From Lysobacter prati (lineage in GTDB: Bacteria; Pseudomonadota; Gammaproteobacteria; Xanthomonadales; Xanthomonadaceae), in contig NZ_VLNV01000001.1 of NCBI RefSeq assembly GCF_009765215.1, positions 124,001 through 188,000 of the forward strand: 64,000 bases of DNA, given 5' to 3'. Under the pieces are notes generated by a model. The model made no database searches. It was not told the origin of the DNA and saw nothing but the letters and a program-made list of their open reading frames with translations. Each line of letters opens with the position of its first letter. Position 1 is the first letter of the stretch. A program made the position numbers and the translations under genes. Of the stretch, positions 34,389-41,878 are shown one piece after another.

Positions 34389-34582
34389 GATGCCTTGAGC
34401 TCTTCTCCCGCTAGCGGGAGAAGGCGGGTGAGGGCAGGGGCGAAAAGCATCCCCCTCTTCCGCCCCTTCGGGCACCTTCTCCCACGAGGGGAGAAGGGAC
34501 AGCTCGCCTCCCCAGTTGCAGCCGTGCCGTTTCCGCGGGAACGTAAGCGCAATCCAGCGGCCGACCCGCACACCCGGACCTG
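34389..34582. repeat. rbfA-truB gap with two CTTCTCCC palindromes
   Basis: A perfect 22-nt palindrome CTTCTCCCGCTAGCGGGAGAAG (34402-34423, two 11-nt halves) is followed by a G-rich stretch. A second stem, CCTTCTCCC (34475-34483) with GGGAGAAGG (34489-34497), follows. This type of repeat (CTCTCCCGC...GCGGGAGAG followed by GGCGGGTGAGGG) is common between genes in xanthomonads. A decayed relative is at about 59878-59902. Confidence 0.75.
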
Positions 34583-35554
34583 ATGAGAAAGAAGCCCCGT
34601 ACCGTGTTCCGTGCGCTCGACGGCATCGTCCTGCTGGACAAGCCGCAGGGCCTGAGCTCGAACCAGGCCCTGCAGCAGGTGCGTCACCTGTTCCGCGCCG
34701 AGAAGGGCGGCCATACCGGTAGCCTCGATCCGCTGGCCACCGGCCTGCTGCCGATCTGCTTCGGCGAGGCGACCAAGATCGCCGGTCTGTTGCTCGGATC
34801 GAGCAAGGCCTACGAAACCACCGCCGTGCTGGGCCTGACCACCGACAGCGACGACGCCGATGGCGCGCCGCTGCTGCAACGCCCCGTTTCCGAATTCGAC
34901 GACGCCACCCTCGAGGCGGCAATGGCACCGCTGCGCGGCGCCATCCGCCAGCGCGCTCCGATCTACTCCGCGCTCAAGCAGGGCGGCGAACCGCTGTATG
35001 CCAAGGCGCGCCGCGGCGAAGTGATCGAGGCCCCCGAGCGCGATGTCGTCGTGCACCGCTTCGATCTCCTCGGTCGCGAGCAGGGACCCGATGGCGTACA
35101 CCTGCGCCTGCATGTCGAATGCGGCTCCGGCACGTATGTGCGCAGCCTGGTCCGCGACCTCGGCGAGGCTCTGGGCTGCGGTGCCCATGTCGCCAGCCTG
35201 CGCAGGCTCTGGGTCGATCCGTTCAGCCAACCGCGCATGTTCACGCTTGAAACATTGCGCGAGATCGCCGGCCAGGGCGAGGCCGCCCTGGACGGCTGCC
35301 TGCTGCCGATCGAGTCCGGCCTGAGCGGCTTCCCGCGGGTCCCGATCGACGCCGAGGCGGCGCTGCGTTTCGGCCACGGCCAGACGATCGAATGCGAGGC
35401 GGGCGAAGACGGGCTGGTCGCGGTCTACTCGCTTGTTGGCCGCTGCCTGGGCCTGGCCCAGCGCGAGGGCGGCAAGCTTGCGCCGCAGCGCCTGTTCCGT
35501 TGGGCGGCGGCGGCGACGCGCGAGCCTGAACAGCCGGTGGCACCTTCGGCCTGA
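34583..35554 (+). CDS. truB: tRNA pseudouridine(55) synthase TruB
   Basis: Makes pseudouridine 55 in the T-loop of tRNAs. 323 residues. The catalytic Asp lies in [13 protein letters not shown]; also [17 protein letters not shown] at the N-terminus, [18 protein letters not shown] and [19 protein letters not shown], followed by the TruB C-terminal domain. Start ATG 34583. Confidence 0.97.
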   Translation: MRKKPRTVFRALDGIVLLDKPQGLSSNQALQQVRHLFRAEKGGHTGSLDPLATGLLPICFGEATKIAGLLLGSSKAYETTAVLGLTTDSDDADGAPLLQRPVSEFDDATLEAAMAPLRGAIRQRAPIYSALKQGGEPLYAKARRGEVIEAPERDVVVHRFDLLGREQGPDGVHLRLHVECGSGTYVRSLVRDLGEALGCGAHVASLRRLWVDPFSQPRMFTLETLREIAGQGEAALDGCLLPIESGLSGFPRVPIDAEAALRFGHGQTIECEAGEDGLVAVYSLVGRCLGLAQREGGKLAPQRLFRWAAAATREPEQPVAPSA

Positions 35555-35608
35555 ATGGCCAAACGCTTGTCGGTTGTCACAATTCAGGTCGCAATCGCCG
35601 GGGCGGGC

Positions 35609-35617
35609 TGATACAAT
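35609..35617 (+). promoter_or_regulatory. extended -10 promoter candidate for rpsO
   Basis: TG-A-TACAAT (35609-35617), 135 bp before the rpsO ATG; no clear -35. The gap between truB and rpsO is 197 bp. Confidence 0.5.
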
Positions 35618-35751
35618 TTCGCCGCTTTTCAAGCACTTCAGCATTCCCTTCAGCACCATTCCAGAAAACGGCGGGCCAAGCGGTGCTTTGGCGCGGATTC
35701 CCCGCGACCGATTCGCTTCTGCAGGCCACGCATCTACGAGGCAATTCAACG

Positions 35752-36012
35752 ATGTCCATCGACACCAGCAAAGTTATTGAAGACAACAAGCGCGGCGCCA
35801 ACGACACCGGTTCGCCGGAAGTCCAGGTCGCCCTGCTGACCGCACGCATCGAGCAGCTCACCGGCCACTTCAAGGTCCACAAGCAGGACCACCACAGCCG
35901 CCGCGGTCTGCTCCAGATGGTCAACCGCCGCCGCAGCCTGCTCGACTACCTCAAGCGCAAGGACAACGAGCGCTACAAGGCACTGATCGAGAAACTCGGC
36001 CTGCGTCGCTAA
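35752..36012 (+). CDS. rpsO: 30S ribosomal protein S15
   Basis: Primary 16S rRNA-binding protein. 86 residues (E. coli 89). Motifs: [40 protein letters not shown] and [13 protein letters not shown] 35752; the longer open frame upstream has no ribosome-binding site and would extend the conserved N-terminus. Followed by two hairpins and then pnp, the conserved rpsO-pnp pair. Confidence 0.98.
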   Translation: MSIDTSKVIEDNKRGANDTGSPEVQVALLTARIEQLTGHFKVHKQDHHSRRGLLQMVNRRRSLLDYLKRKDNERYKALIEKLGLRR

Positions 36013-36023
36013 ACGCACTACCT

Positions 36024-36055
36024 ACCGCGGCGCAGCGATGCGCCGCGGTTTGTTT
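36024..36055 (+). terminator. rpsO terminator
   Basis: ACCGCGGCG (36024-36032) and CGCCGCGGT (36041-36049), then TTGTTTTT. Confidence 0.8.
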
Positions 36056-36075
36056 TTGAGCTTCGAAGTTTTCCC

Positions 36076-36104
36076 GCAGGCCGAACAGGCCTGCAGCTGT
36101 TTTT
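36076..36104 (+). terminator. second hairpin in the rpsO-pnp gap
   Basis: GCAGGCC (36076-36082), loop GAACA, GGCCTGC (36088-36094), then AGCTGTTTTT. Either a back-up terminator or a processing hairpin of the pnp leader. Confidence 0.6.
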
Positions 36105-36228
36105 GAAACAAGCACGACCTGATCACACCGATCCGAAACACACCAAGAATCCCAGGCCGCACCGTCGGCCGACCGGAGCGGGGCAGGGGCCCCGACCGGA
36201 CCGCATCGAAACGATATAGGAACCCACC

Positions 36229-38337
36229 GTGGCAAAAATCACCAAGACCTTTCAGTACGGCAACCATCAGGTAACGCTGGAAACCGGCGAGATCGCCCGC
36301 CAGGCCGGCGGCGCCGTCCTCGTGAAGATGGACGACACCGTACTGCTGGTCACCGCCGTGGCTGCCAAGAGCGCGCGCGAAGGCCAGGACTTCTTCCCGC
36401 TGACCGTGGACTACCAGGAGAAGTTCTACGCTGGTGGCCGCATCCCGGGTGGCTTCTTCAAGCGTGAGGGCCGTGCGACCGAGAAGGAGACGCTGATCTC
36501 CCGCCTCATCGACCGCCCGATCCGTCCGCTGTTCCCGGAAGACTTCCGCAACGAAGTCCAGATCATCGCCACCGTGATGTCGATGAACCCGGAAATCGAC
36601 GGTGACATCCCGGCGCTGATCGGCGCTTCGGCTGCCATGGCCCTGACCGGTGCGCCGTTCGACGGCCCGATCGGCGCTGCCAAGGTCGGCTACAAGAACG
36701 GCCAGTACCTGCTGAACCCGACCGTGTCCGAGCTGGCCGACTCCGAGCTGGAGCTCGTCGTCGCCGGTACTTCGAACGCGGTGCTGATGGTCGAGTCCGA
36801 AGCCAAGGTGCTGTCGGAAGACGTGATGCTGGGCGCGGTGATGTTCGGTCATCGCGAGATGCAGAAGGTCATCAACATCATCAACGAACTGGTCGTCGAA
36901 GCCGGCACCAAGTCGTGGGACTGGAAGGCTCCGGCCAAGAACGACGCCCTGATCGGCGCGCTCAAGGAAGCCGTTGGCAGCCAGCTCGAGCAGGCCTTCC
37001 AGGTCCGCGACAAGCTGCAGCGCCGCGACGCCATCAGCGCGATCAAGAAGGACGTGCTGACCTCGCTGGTCGGCCGCGCCGAAGCCGACGGCTGGAGCAC
37101 GGGTGAGCTGTCGAAGGAATTCGGCGAGCTCGAGTACCAGACTATGCGCAACTCGGTGCTCAGCACCAAGGTCCGCATCGACGGTCGTGCCCTCGACACC
37201 GTCCGCCCGATCGCCTCGAAGGTGAGCGTGCTGCCGCGTACCCACGGCTCCTCGCTGTTCACCCGCGGCGAGACCCAGGCGATCGTCATCGCCACGCTGG
37301 GCACCGCGCGCGACGGCCAGATCATCGACGCCGTCTCGGGCGAGTACAAGGAACACTTCCTGTTCCACTACAACTTCCCTCCGTTCTCGGTCGGTGAAGC
37401 TGGCCGCATGATGGGCCCGAAGCGTCGCGAAATCGGCCACGGCCGTCTCGCCAAGCGCGGCGTGCTCGCTGTCATGCCGACGATGGAAGAGTTCCCGTAC
37501 ACCATCCGCGTCGTCTCGGAAATCACCGAGTCGAACGGTTCTTCGTCGATGGCTTCGGTCTGCGGTTCGTCGCTGGCGCTGATGGACGCGGGCGTGCCGA
37601 TCAAGGCACCGGTCGCCGGCATCGCGATGGGCCTGGTGAAGGAAGGCGAGAACTTCGTCGTCCTGAGCGACATCCTGGGTGACGAAGATCACCTGGGCGA
37701 CATGGACTTCAAGGTGGCCGGTACCTCGGAAGGTATCTCGGCGCTGCAGATGGACATCAAGATCCAGGGCATCACCGAAGAGATCATGAAGGTCGCTCTG
37801 GCCCAGGCCAAGGCCGGCCGCCTGCACATCCTCGGCGAGATGGCCAATGCCATCACCACGCCGCGCGGTGAGCTGAGCGAGTTCGCGCCGCGCCTGCTGA
37901 CGATGAAGATCCATCCGGACAAGATCCGCGAAGTGATCGGCAAGGGTGGTTCGACCATCCAGGCCATCACCAAGGAGACCGGTACGCAGATCGACATCCA
38001 GGACGACGGCACCATCGTCATCGCTTCGGTCAATGCCGCCGCTGCCCAGGCTGCGAAGGCTCGCATCGAGCAGATCACGTCGGACGTCGAGCCGGGCCGC
38101 ATCTACGAGGGCAAGGTCGCCAAGATCATGGACTTCGGTGCGTTCGTGACGATCCTGCCGGGCAAGGACGGTCTGGTCCACGTGTCGCAGATCTCCAGCG
38201 AGCGCGTCGAGAAGGTCTCCGACAAGCTCAAGGAAGGCGATGTGGTGAAGGTCAAGGTGCTGGAAGTCGACAAGCAGGGCCGTATCCGCCTGTCGATCAA
38301 GGCCGTCGAGGAAGGCGAGGGCGTGCCGGCTGAGTAA
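36229..38337 (+). CDS. pnp: polyribonucleotide nucleotidyltransferase (PNPase)
   Basis: Phosphorolytic 3'-5' exoribonuclease of the degradosome. 702 residues, GTG start (36229) after AGGA. Order: first RNase PH domain (about 10-145, [10 protein letters not shown]), alpha-helical linker, second RNase PH domain (about 310-545, [14 protein letters not shown] and [16 protein letters not shown]), KH ([20 protein letters not shown]), and S1 (about 620-690, [17 protein letters not shown]). Standard length and domain set. Confidence 0.98.
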   Translation: MAKITKTFQYGNHQVTLETGEIARQAGGAVLVKMDDTVLLVTAVAAKSAREGQDFFPLTVDYQEKFYAGGRIPGGFFKREGRATEKETLISRLIDRPIRPLFPEDFRNEVQIIATVMSMNPEIDGDIPALIGASAAMALTGAPFDGPIGAAKVGYKNGQYLLNPTVSELADSELELVVAGTSNAVLMVESEAKVLSEDVMLGAVMFGHREMQKVINIINELVVEAGTKSWDWKAPAKNDALIGALKEAVGSQLEQAFQVRDKLQRRDAISAIKKDVLTSLVGRAEADGWSTGELSKEFGELEYQTMRNSVLSTKVRIDGRALDTVRPIASKVSVLPRTHGSSLFTRGETQAIVIATLGTARDGQIIDAVSGEYKEHFLFHYNFPPFSVGEAGRMMGPKRREIGHGRLAKRGVLAVMPTMEEFPYTIRVVSEITESNGSSSMASVCGSSLALMDAGVPIKAPVAGIAMGLVKEGENFVVLSDILGDEDHLGDMDFKVAGTSEGISALQMDIKIQGITEEIMKVALAQAKAGRLHILGEMANAITTPRGELSEFAPRLLTMKIHPDKIREVIGKGGSTIQAITKETGTQIDIQDDGTIVIASVNAAAAQAAKARIEQITSDVEPGRIYEGKVAKIMDFGAFVTILPGKDGLVHVSQISSERVEKVSDKLKEGDVVKVKVLEVDKQGRIRLSIKAVEEGEGVPAE

Positions 38338-38364
38338 GCCGCTGCCTTGATCGCTGGAATCTGG

Positions 38365-38390
38365 AAAAGCGGGCTTCGGCCCGCTTTTTC
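38365..38390 (+). terminator. pnp terminator with TTCG loop
   Basis: AAAAGCGGGC (38365-38374), TTCG loop, GCCCGCTTTT (38379-38388), then more T. Textbook Rho-independent terminator. Confidence 0.95.
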
Positions 38391-38397
38391 TTTGTCA

Positions 38398-38425
38398 CGT
38401 CATCCCGGCGAACGCCGGGATCCAG
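38398..38425. repeat. REP-type repeat copy, identical to 53794-53821
   Basis: CGTCATCCCGGCG with AACGCCGGGATCCAG following; inner dyad CCCGGCG/CGCCGGG. All 28 bases match the copy at 53794. Confidence 0.85.
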
Positions 38426-38445
38426 GCCGATAGCTCATCCGTCAC

Positions 38446-38473
38446 CGTCATCCCGGCGAACGCCGGGATCCAT
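38446..38473. repeat. REP-type repeat copy 2
   Basis: Same orientation as 38398; differs from it only at the end (CATCG instead of CAGGC). Confidence 0.85.
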
Positions 38474-38507
38474 CGTGACCTTGCCGTTGCCCTTGCCAGG
38501 TTTCCTG

Positions 38508-38659
38508 CTCCGTCGTGGCGTCGTCCGCCGGGCCGGGGATTGCTCCGCCCCTTCGTCGGACATCCTGTCCGAAGGCGGGGCGTGGGCCATCCATGGCCCA
38601 CTGCTGCGCAATCCCCGACCCGGCGGACGACGCTTCGGCAATTCGTTTCCCGGTCTTCG
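38508..38659. repeat. 152-bp structured extragenic repeat, copy A
   Basis: Outer 26-bp stem: 38518-38543 with 38608-38633 (one C/A mismatch). Inside are hairpin I (CGCCCC/GGGGCG at 38546-38551/38577-38582 and TCGGACA/TGTCCGA at 38556-38562/38566-38572) and hairpin II (TGGGCCAT/ATGGCCCA at 38583-38590/38593-38600). Copy B at 53618-53769 has the same length and layout. The ORFs inside it are by-products of the repeat. Confidence 0.9.
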
Positions 38660-38668
38660 TCCTTTAGC

Positions 38669-38696
38669 CGTCATCCCCGCGAAGGCGGGGACCCAG
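38669..38696. repeat. REP-type repeat copy 3 (CCCCGCGAAGGCGGGG variant)
   Basis: CGTCATCCCCGCGAAGGCGG followed by GGACCCAG; inner stem CCCCGC/GCGGGG. Confidence 0.85.
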
Positions 38697-38714
38697 CGAC
38701 GTTGCTCTGATGCT

Positions 38715-38742
38715 CGTCATTCCCGCGAAGGCGGGAACCCAT
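38715..38742. repeat. REP-type repeat copy 4 (TTCCCGCGAAGGCGGGAA variant)
   Basis: CGTCATTCCCGCGAAGGCGG then GAACCCAT; inner stem TTCCCGC/GCGGGAA. Confidence 0.85.
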
Positions 38743-38764
38743 GGACGTTACTTCTGATTGGCCG

Positions 38765-40039
38765 TCAGGCCACGAACCGCAGCGTCGTCGTCGTCCCATG
38801 CCCTGCGTCGGAGGCAATGTCGAGCTTCCATCCCAGGTGTTCGCACAGGCGCGAGATGAGGTCCAGGCCGATACCGCCACCGTGGCGCTCGCCGCCGCCG
38901 CGGGCGACCTTTGCATAGATCTCGCTGATCTCCTCGGGCGTCATGCCGTGGCCCGGGTCGTCGATGACGACGGTCGCAGGTGCCTCGAGGCGGATGAAGA
39001 TCTCGCCGCGATCGCTGTGTTCAATTGCATTGCGCAGCAGGTTGCCGATGGCGGCCTGCACGATCGGCAACGGCGCCAGGATCTGGCAGGGCTGCATGGC
39101 TGCCAGCGTCAGGATGAGGTCCTTGTCCTGGGTCAGGTAACGGTGGTCGTCGACGATCTCGGGCAGCAGCTGGTCGAGTTCGACGTGATCGCTGACGCGG
39201 GCCAGCCGCGCCGGATCCTTGGCCAGCACCAGCAGCAGCGAGATCAGCTGTTCGACGTCGCGGGCCGTACGCTGGATGCGGTTGAGCTGGCCTCGGGTTC
39301 CGGCGGGGACGTCTGCCTGTTGCAATGCAATCTCGCTGGCGCCGGCGATCACCGCGATGGGCGTGCGAAGTTCATGGCTGGCACTGTCGATGAAGGTGCG
39401 TTCGCGCTCGACGAAGCGGTCGTTGCGCTGCAGGTAGTCGTTGAGTGCATCGGCGATCACCACCAGTTCGGAAGTGGCCGATTCGGGCACGACGATGCGC
39501 TGTCCTGGCTGGTCCGGCTGCAGGCGGGCGATGTCCTGGGCGACGTTGCTCAGCGGCCGGACCAGGCGGTTGACGCTCCAGGCGATGGCGATGCCGAGCA
39601 GCACGATCATGGTGACCGCCGAGCCGATCACCGTCAGGCTCATGTCGAATTCGCGCTGCTCCAGATCGGTGATGTCGAGCGCCAGCATCATCGGCCGGCC
39701 ATCCTGTTCGCGCACCAGCACCACGCGCTCGACGCCGTCGAGCATCACGTCGTCATGCACGCCCGGTTCGAGCGAGCGCAGCGCAAGCGGAATGTCGGCG
39801 GGATTGCGGCCGTCGAACAGGGCGATGTTGGACGTGTCGACCCAGCGGTAGTCGGGGTCCTTCTGGCTGAGTTCGCCGATGTGGTCGAGCTCGGCGTTGA
39901 GCAGGCTCTGCCAGACCAGTTGTTCGGCGTGCTCGTTGACCAGGAATCCATGCAGGATCACCGCGACGGTCAGCACGACCACGTAGCCAAGCAGTCCCAG
40001 CAGGATGCGTCTGCGCAGGCCCGAGCGTGGCGTGCTCAT
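38765..40039 (-). CDS. colS: sensor histidine kinase, ColS-like
   Basis: 424-residue membrane kinase. TM1 about 11-33, a periplasmic loop of about 100 residues, TM2 about 136-157, a HAMP-like linker, HisKA with phospho-acceptor H222 (SASHELRTPI), and an HATPase domain (NLLRNAIEHS, DDPGHGMT, GGGIGLDLI). The periplasmic loop begins with E36-H-A-E39, an ExxE arrangement like the Zn/Fe-sensing motif described for ColS. The start overlaps the response-regulator stop by 4 bp (ATGA), so one operon. The ColS identity rests on the partner regulator, the motif and the neighbouring lipid A genes; PmrB-like is the alternative. Confidence 0.7.
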   Translation of the reverse strand: MSTPRSGLRRRILLGLLGYVVVLTVAVILHGFLVNEHAEQLVWQSLLNAELDHIGELSQKDPDYRWVDTSNIALFDGRNPADIPLALRSLEPGVHDDVMLDGVERVVLVREQDGRPMMLALDITDLEQREFDMSLTVIGSAVTMIVLLGIAIAWSVNRLVRPLSNVAQDIARLQPDQPGQRIVVPESATSELVVIADALNDYLQRNDRFVERERTFIDSASHELRTPIAVIAGASEIALQQADVPAGTRGQLNRIQRTARDVEQLISLLLVLAKDPARLARVSDHVELDQLLPEIVDDHRYLTQDKDLILTLAAMQPCQILAPLPIVQAAIGNLLRNAIEHSDRGEIFIRLEAPATVVIDDPGHGMTPEEISEIYAKVARGGGERHGGGIGLDLISRLCEHLGWKLDIASDAGHGTTTTLRFVA

Positions 40040-40749
40040 TGGTGCTCGTCCGGACCGGGGTTGGATTCCGCTGCAACGCCCTTGTCGGCGATGCGATAGC
40101 CGACGCGCGGAAGCGTCTGGATCAGCTTCACGTCGAACGGGCCGTCGACGCTGCGGCGCAGCTCGTAGATATGCGAGCGCAGCATGTCGCCGTCCGGCGG
40201 CTCGTCACCCCATAGGGCGTGCTCGAGGCGATCGCGGGTGACGGCGGCGGGGCTGGCCTGCATCAGCACTTCCAGCAACTTGCGGCACGCCGGGTACAGG
40301 TGCAGTGTCTTGCCGGCGCGGGTCACATCGAGCGTGGTGAGGTCCAGGCGCAGGTCGGCGACCTTCAGGACGCGGCTGCGTCCGCGACCACTCGCCCGCG
40401 CCACGAGTGCTTCCAGGCGCACTTCGAGTTCGGGCAGGTCGAAAGGTTTGGTCAGGTAGTCGTCCGCACCGGCGCGGAATCCGGCGATCTTGTCGGGCAG
40501 CTCATCGCGCGCGGTCAGCATCAGCACCGGCATGTCGCGGCCGGCATCGCGCAGGCGGCTCAACACTTCGCGGCCGTCCATGCGCGGCAGTCCCCAGTCC
40601 AGTACGACTGCATCGAAGTCCTGGGTGATGGCCAGGTGGAGCCCGGTGGGGCCGTCAGGTGCCGCGTCGAGCGTGTAGCCGCGCGCTTCGAAGTAGTCGA
40701 AGAGGTTGGCAACCAGGTTGCGATTGTCTTCCACCACCAGCACGCGCAT
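40036..40749 (-). CDS. colR: OmpR-family response regulator, ColR-like
   Basis: 237 residues. Receiver domain with phospho-acceptor D51 (VVLDWGLPRMDG) and Lys in YLTKPFD; C-terminal OmpR winged helix (LYPACRKLLEVLMQ, LRSHIYELRRSVDGPFD, LPRVGYRI). The text around LRSHIYELRR...DGPFD closely follows Pseudomonas ColR as I recall it. ATG 40749 is chosen because it gives the canonical MRVLVVEDN; a longer frame to 40983 runs into the divergent promoter region. Predicted targets are the divergent pap2-eptA genes. Confidence 0.72.
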   Translation of the reverse strand: MRVLVVEDNRNLVANLFDYFEARGYTLDAAPDGPTGLHLAITQDFDAVVLDWGLPRMDGREVLSRLRDAGRDMPVLMLTARDELPDKIAGFRAGADDYLTKPFDLPELEVRLEALVARASGRGRSRVLKVADLRLDLTTLDVTRAGKTLHLYPACRKLLEVLMQASPAAVTRDRLEHALWGDEPPDGDMLRSHIYELRRSVDGPFDVKLIQTLPRVGYRIADKGVAAESNPGPDEHQ

Positions 40750-41068
40750 AGGCAATCGCCCTTTCCATCCGCAACGGTTCTTTTCACCAGCCGGCGACGG
40801 GTATACCGCAGCCAGCCGTGCAGTCTGGGCTTGGGCCCGTCGGAAATACGTCGGAACGGCACGACAATACTCCGTGCGCGCGTCGACGGGGCGTCTTTGT
40901 CGTCCGTGTTGGTCGGTCTGGCACCGCGTCGAGCGGCGCGGACGCTGAACGAATACAAACAAACTTGCGTCTCGAGGCGGCAACTCCTACCGCTTTCCGA
41001 CAACCCGCTGCGGATCATCGCCGCCGTTCCTCCCCTGGAACGCGTCCTGTCGATCGAACCCCAGCCTG
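40750..41068. other. 319-nt divergent control region colR / pap2-eptA
   Basis: No gene. It contains the 11-bp-phased direct repeat with a -10-like box (40838-40870) and a TTCTTTTCAC tract (40778-40787). The rest up to the PAP2 gene would be a long 5' UTR. Confidence 0.6.
40838..40870 (+). promoter_or_regulatory. candidate ColR/PmrA-type operator and promoter for pap2-eptA
   Basis: CGTCGGAA at 40838-40845 is repeated exactly at 40849-40856, an 11-bp phase typical of OmpR-family sites, followed 8 bp later by a -10-like CAATAC (40865-40870). The repeat occupies the -35 position. Function is inferred. Confidence 0.5.
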
Positions 41069-41878
41069 ATGAACAACGCACCTTCGATGAAGTCCAGCGC
41101 CGCCAGCGGCTCGCCCCGGTGGCTGATGCCGCGCCCGTCGCTTCTCCACGGCGGACCCGGTCCGCGCTTCTACCTGCTTCACGCCTGGCTGCCGCTGTTC
41201 GCGTTCGCGTCGTTGGTGCTGTGGACGATGGTGTTCGGTGGCGATCAGTGGCTGGCCGACCGCATGTACGCCTGGCAGGGCAACCACTGGCAGCTGCGGC
41301 ACGGCTTCGTTACCGAACAGCTCATCCACCGGCTGGGGCGCGATATCAGCACCATGGCGTGGCTGACGGTGCTGGCGGCGTGGACCGTCGCGCGCACGCG
41401 TCCGGGTTGGGGCTCGCTGCGACGGCCATTGGCCTATCTGCTGGTGTCGGTTGCTGTGTCGACGGCACTGGTGGCCTGGGTGAAGTCCTGGTCGAACATG
41501 GACTGCCCTTGGGACCTGGTGCGCTACGGCGGCGCGCGCGAGTACGTCGGACTGTTCGCGATGCGTCCGCTGGGGCTGTCGCGCGGAGCCTGCTTTCCGG
41601 CCGGTCACGCCAGCGGTGGCTATGCCTGGCTGGCGCTGTATTTCTTCCTGTGGTCGGTACGGCCGCGCTGGCGCTGGCTGGGGCTGGCCGTCGGCGGCGT
41701 CCTCGGCCTGATGTTCGGGTTTTCGCAACAGCTTCGCGGCGCCCACTTCCTGTCGCATGACCTGTGGACCCTGGCGATCTGCTGGGGCAGTGCGCTCGGC
41801 CTGTTCCTGTGGTTCCGGCGCCGCCCGATCGTTACCGAGGCCGCGACCATGCCTGCCGGTGCGGAGGCTGCGCGATGA
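41069..41878 (+). CDS. PAP2-family membrane phosphatase, probably acting on lipid A or undecaprenyl pyrophosphate
   Basis: 269 residues with about five or six transmembrane helices. PAP2/vanadium-peroxidase motifs: CPWDLVRYGG region, FPAGHASGGYAW (motif 2) and RGAHFLSHDLW (motif 3). Relatives next to phosphoethanolamine transferases include LpxT and LpxE, which add or remove lipid A phosphates; which one applies here cannot be decided. It overlaps eptA by ATGA. ATG 41069 is supported by position only; a second ATG at 41087 is possible. Confidence 0.82.
   Translation: MNNAPSMKSSAASGSPRWLMPRPSLLHGGPGPRFYLLHAWLPLFAFASLVLWTMVFGGDQWLADRMYAWQGNHWQLRHGFVTEQLIHRLGRDISTMAWLTVLAAWTVARTRPGWGSLRRPLAYLLVSVAVSTALVAWVKSWSNMDCPWDLVRYGGAREYVGLFAMRPLGLSRGACFPAGHASGGYAWLALYFFLWSVRPRWRWLGLAVGGVLGLMFGFSQQLRGAHFLSHDLWTLAICWGSALGLFLWFRRRPIVTEAATMPAGAEAAR

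Larger units (their letters stand above)
38338..38764. other. 427-nt repeat-filled gap between convergent pnp and colS
   Basis: No gene. It contains the pnp terminator, four REP-type CGTCATYCC repeats in the same orientation, and the first copy of a 152-bp structured repeat. Confidence 0.85.

Noticed and set aside
38435-38674. Short ORFs within the 152-bp repeats (similar peptides at both copies)
   Set aside because: Their similarity is explained by the DNA repeat and its base pairing; no start signals.
38398-38742. Repeat cluster as a CRISPR array
   Set aside because: Only four imperfect copies, uneven spacing, other repeats in between, no cas genes; it is a REP cluster.
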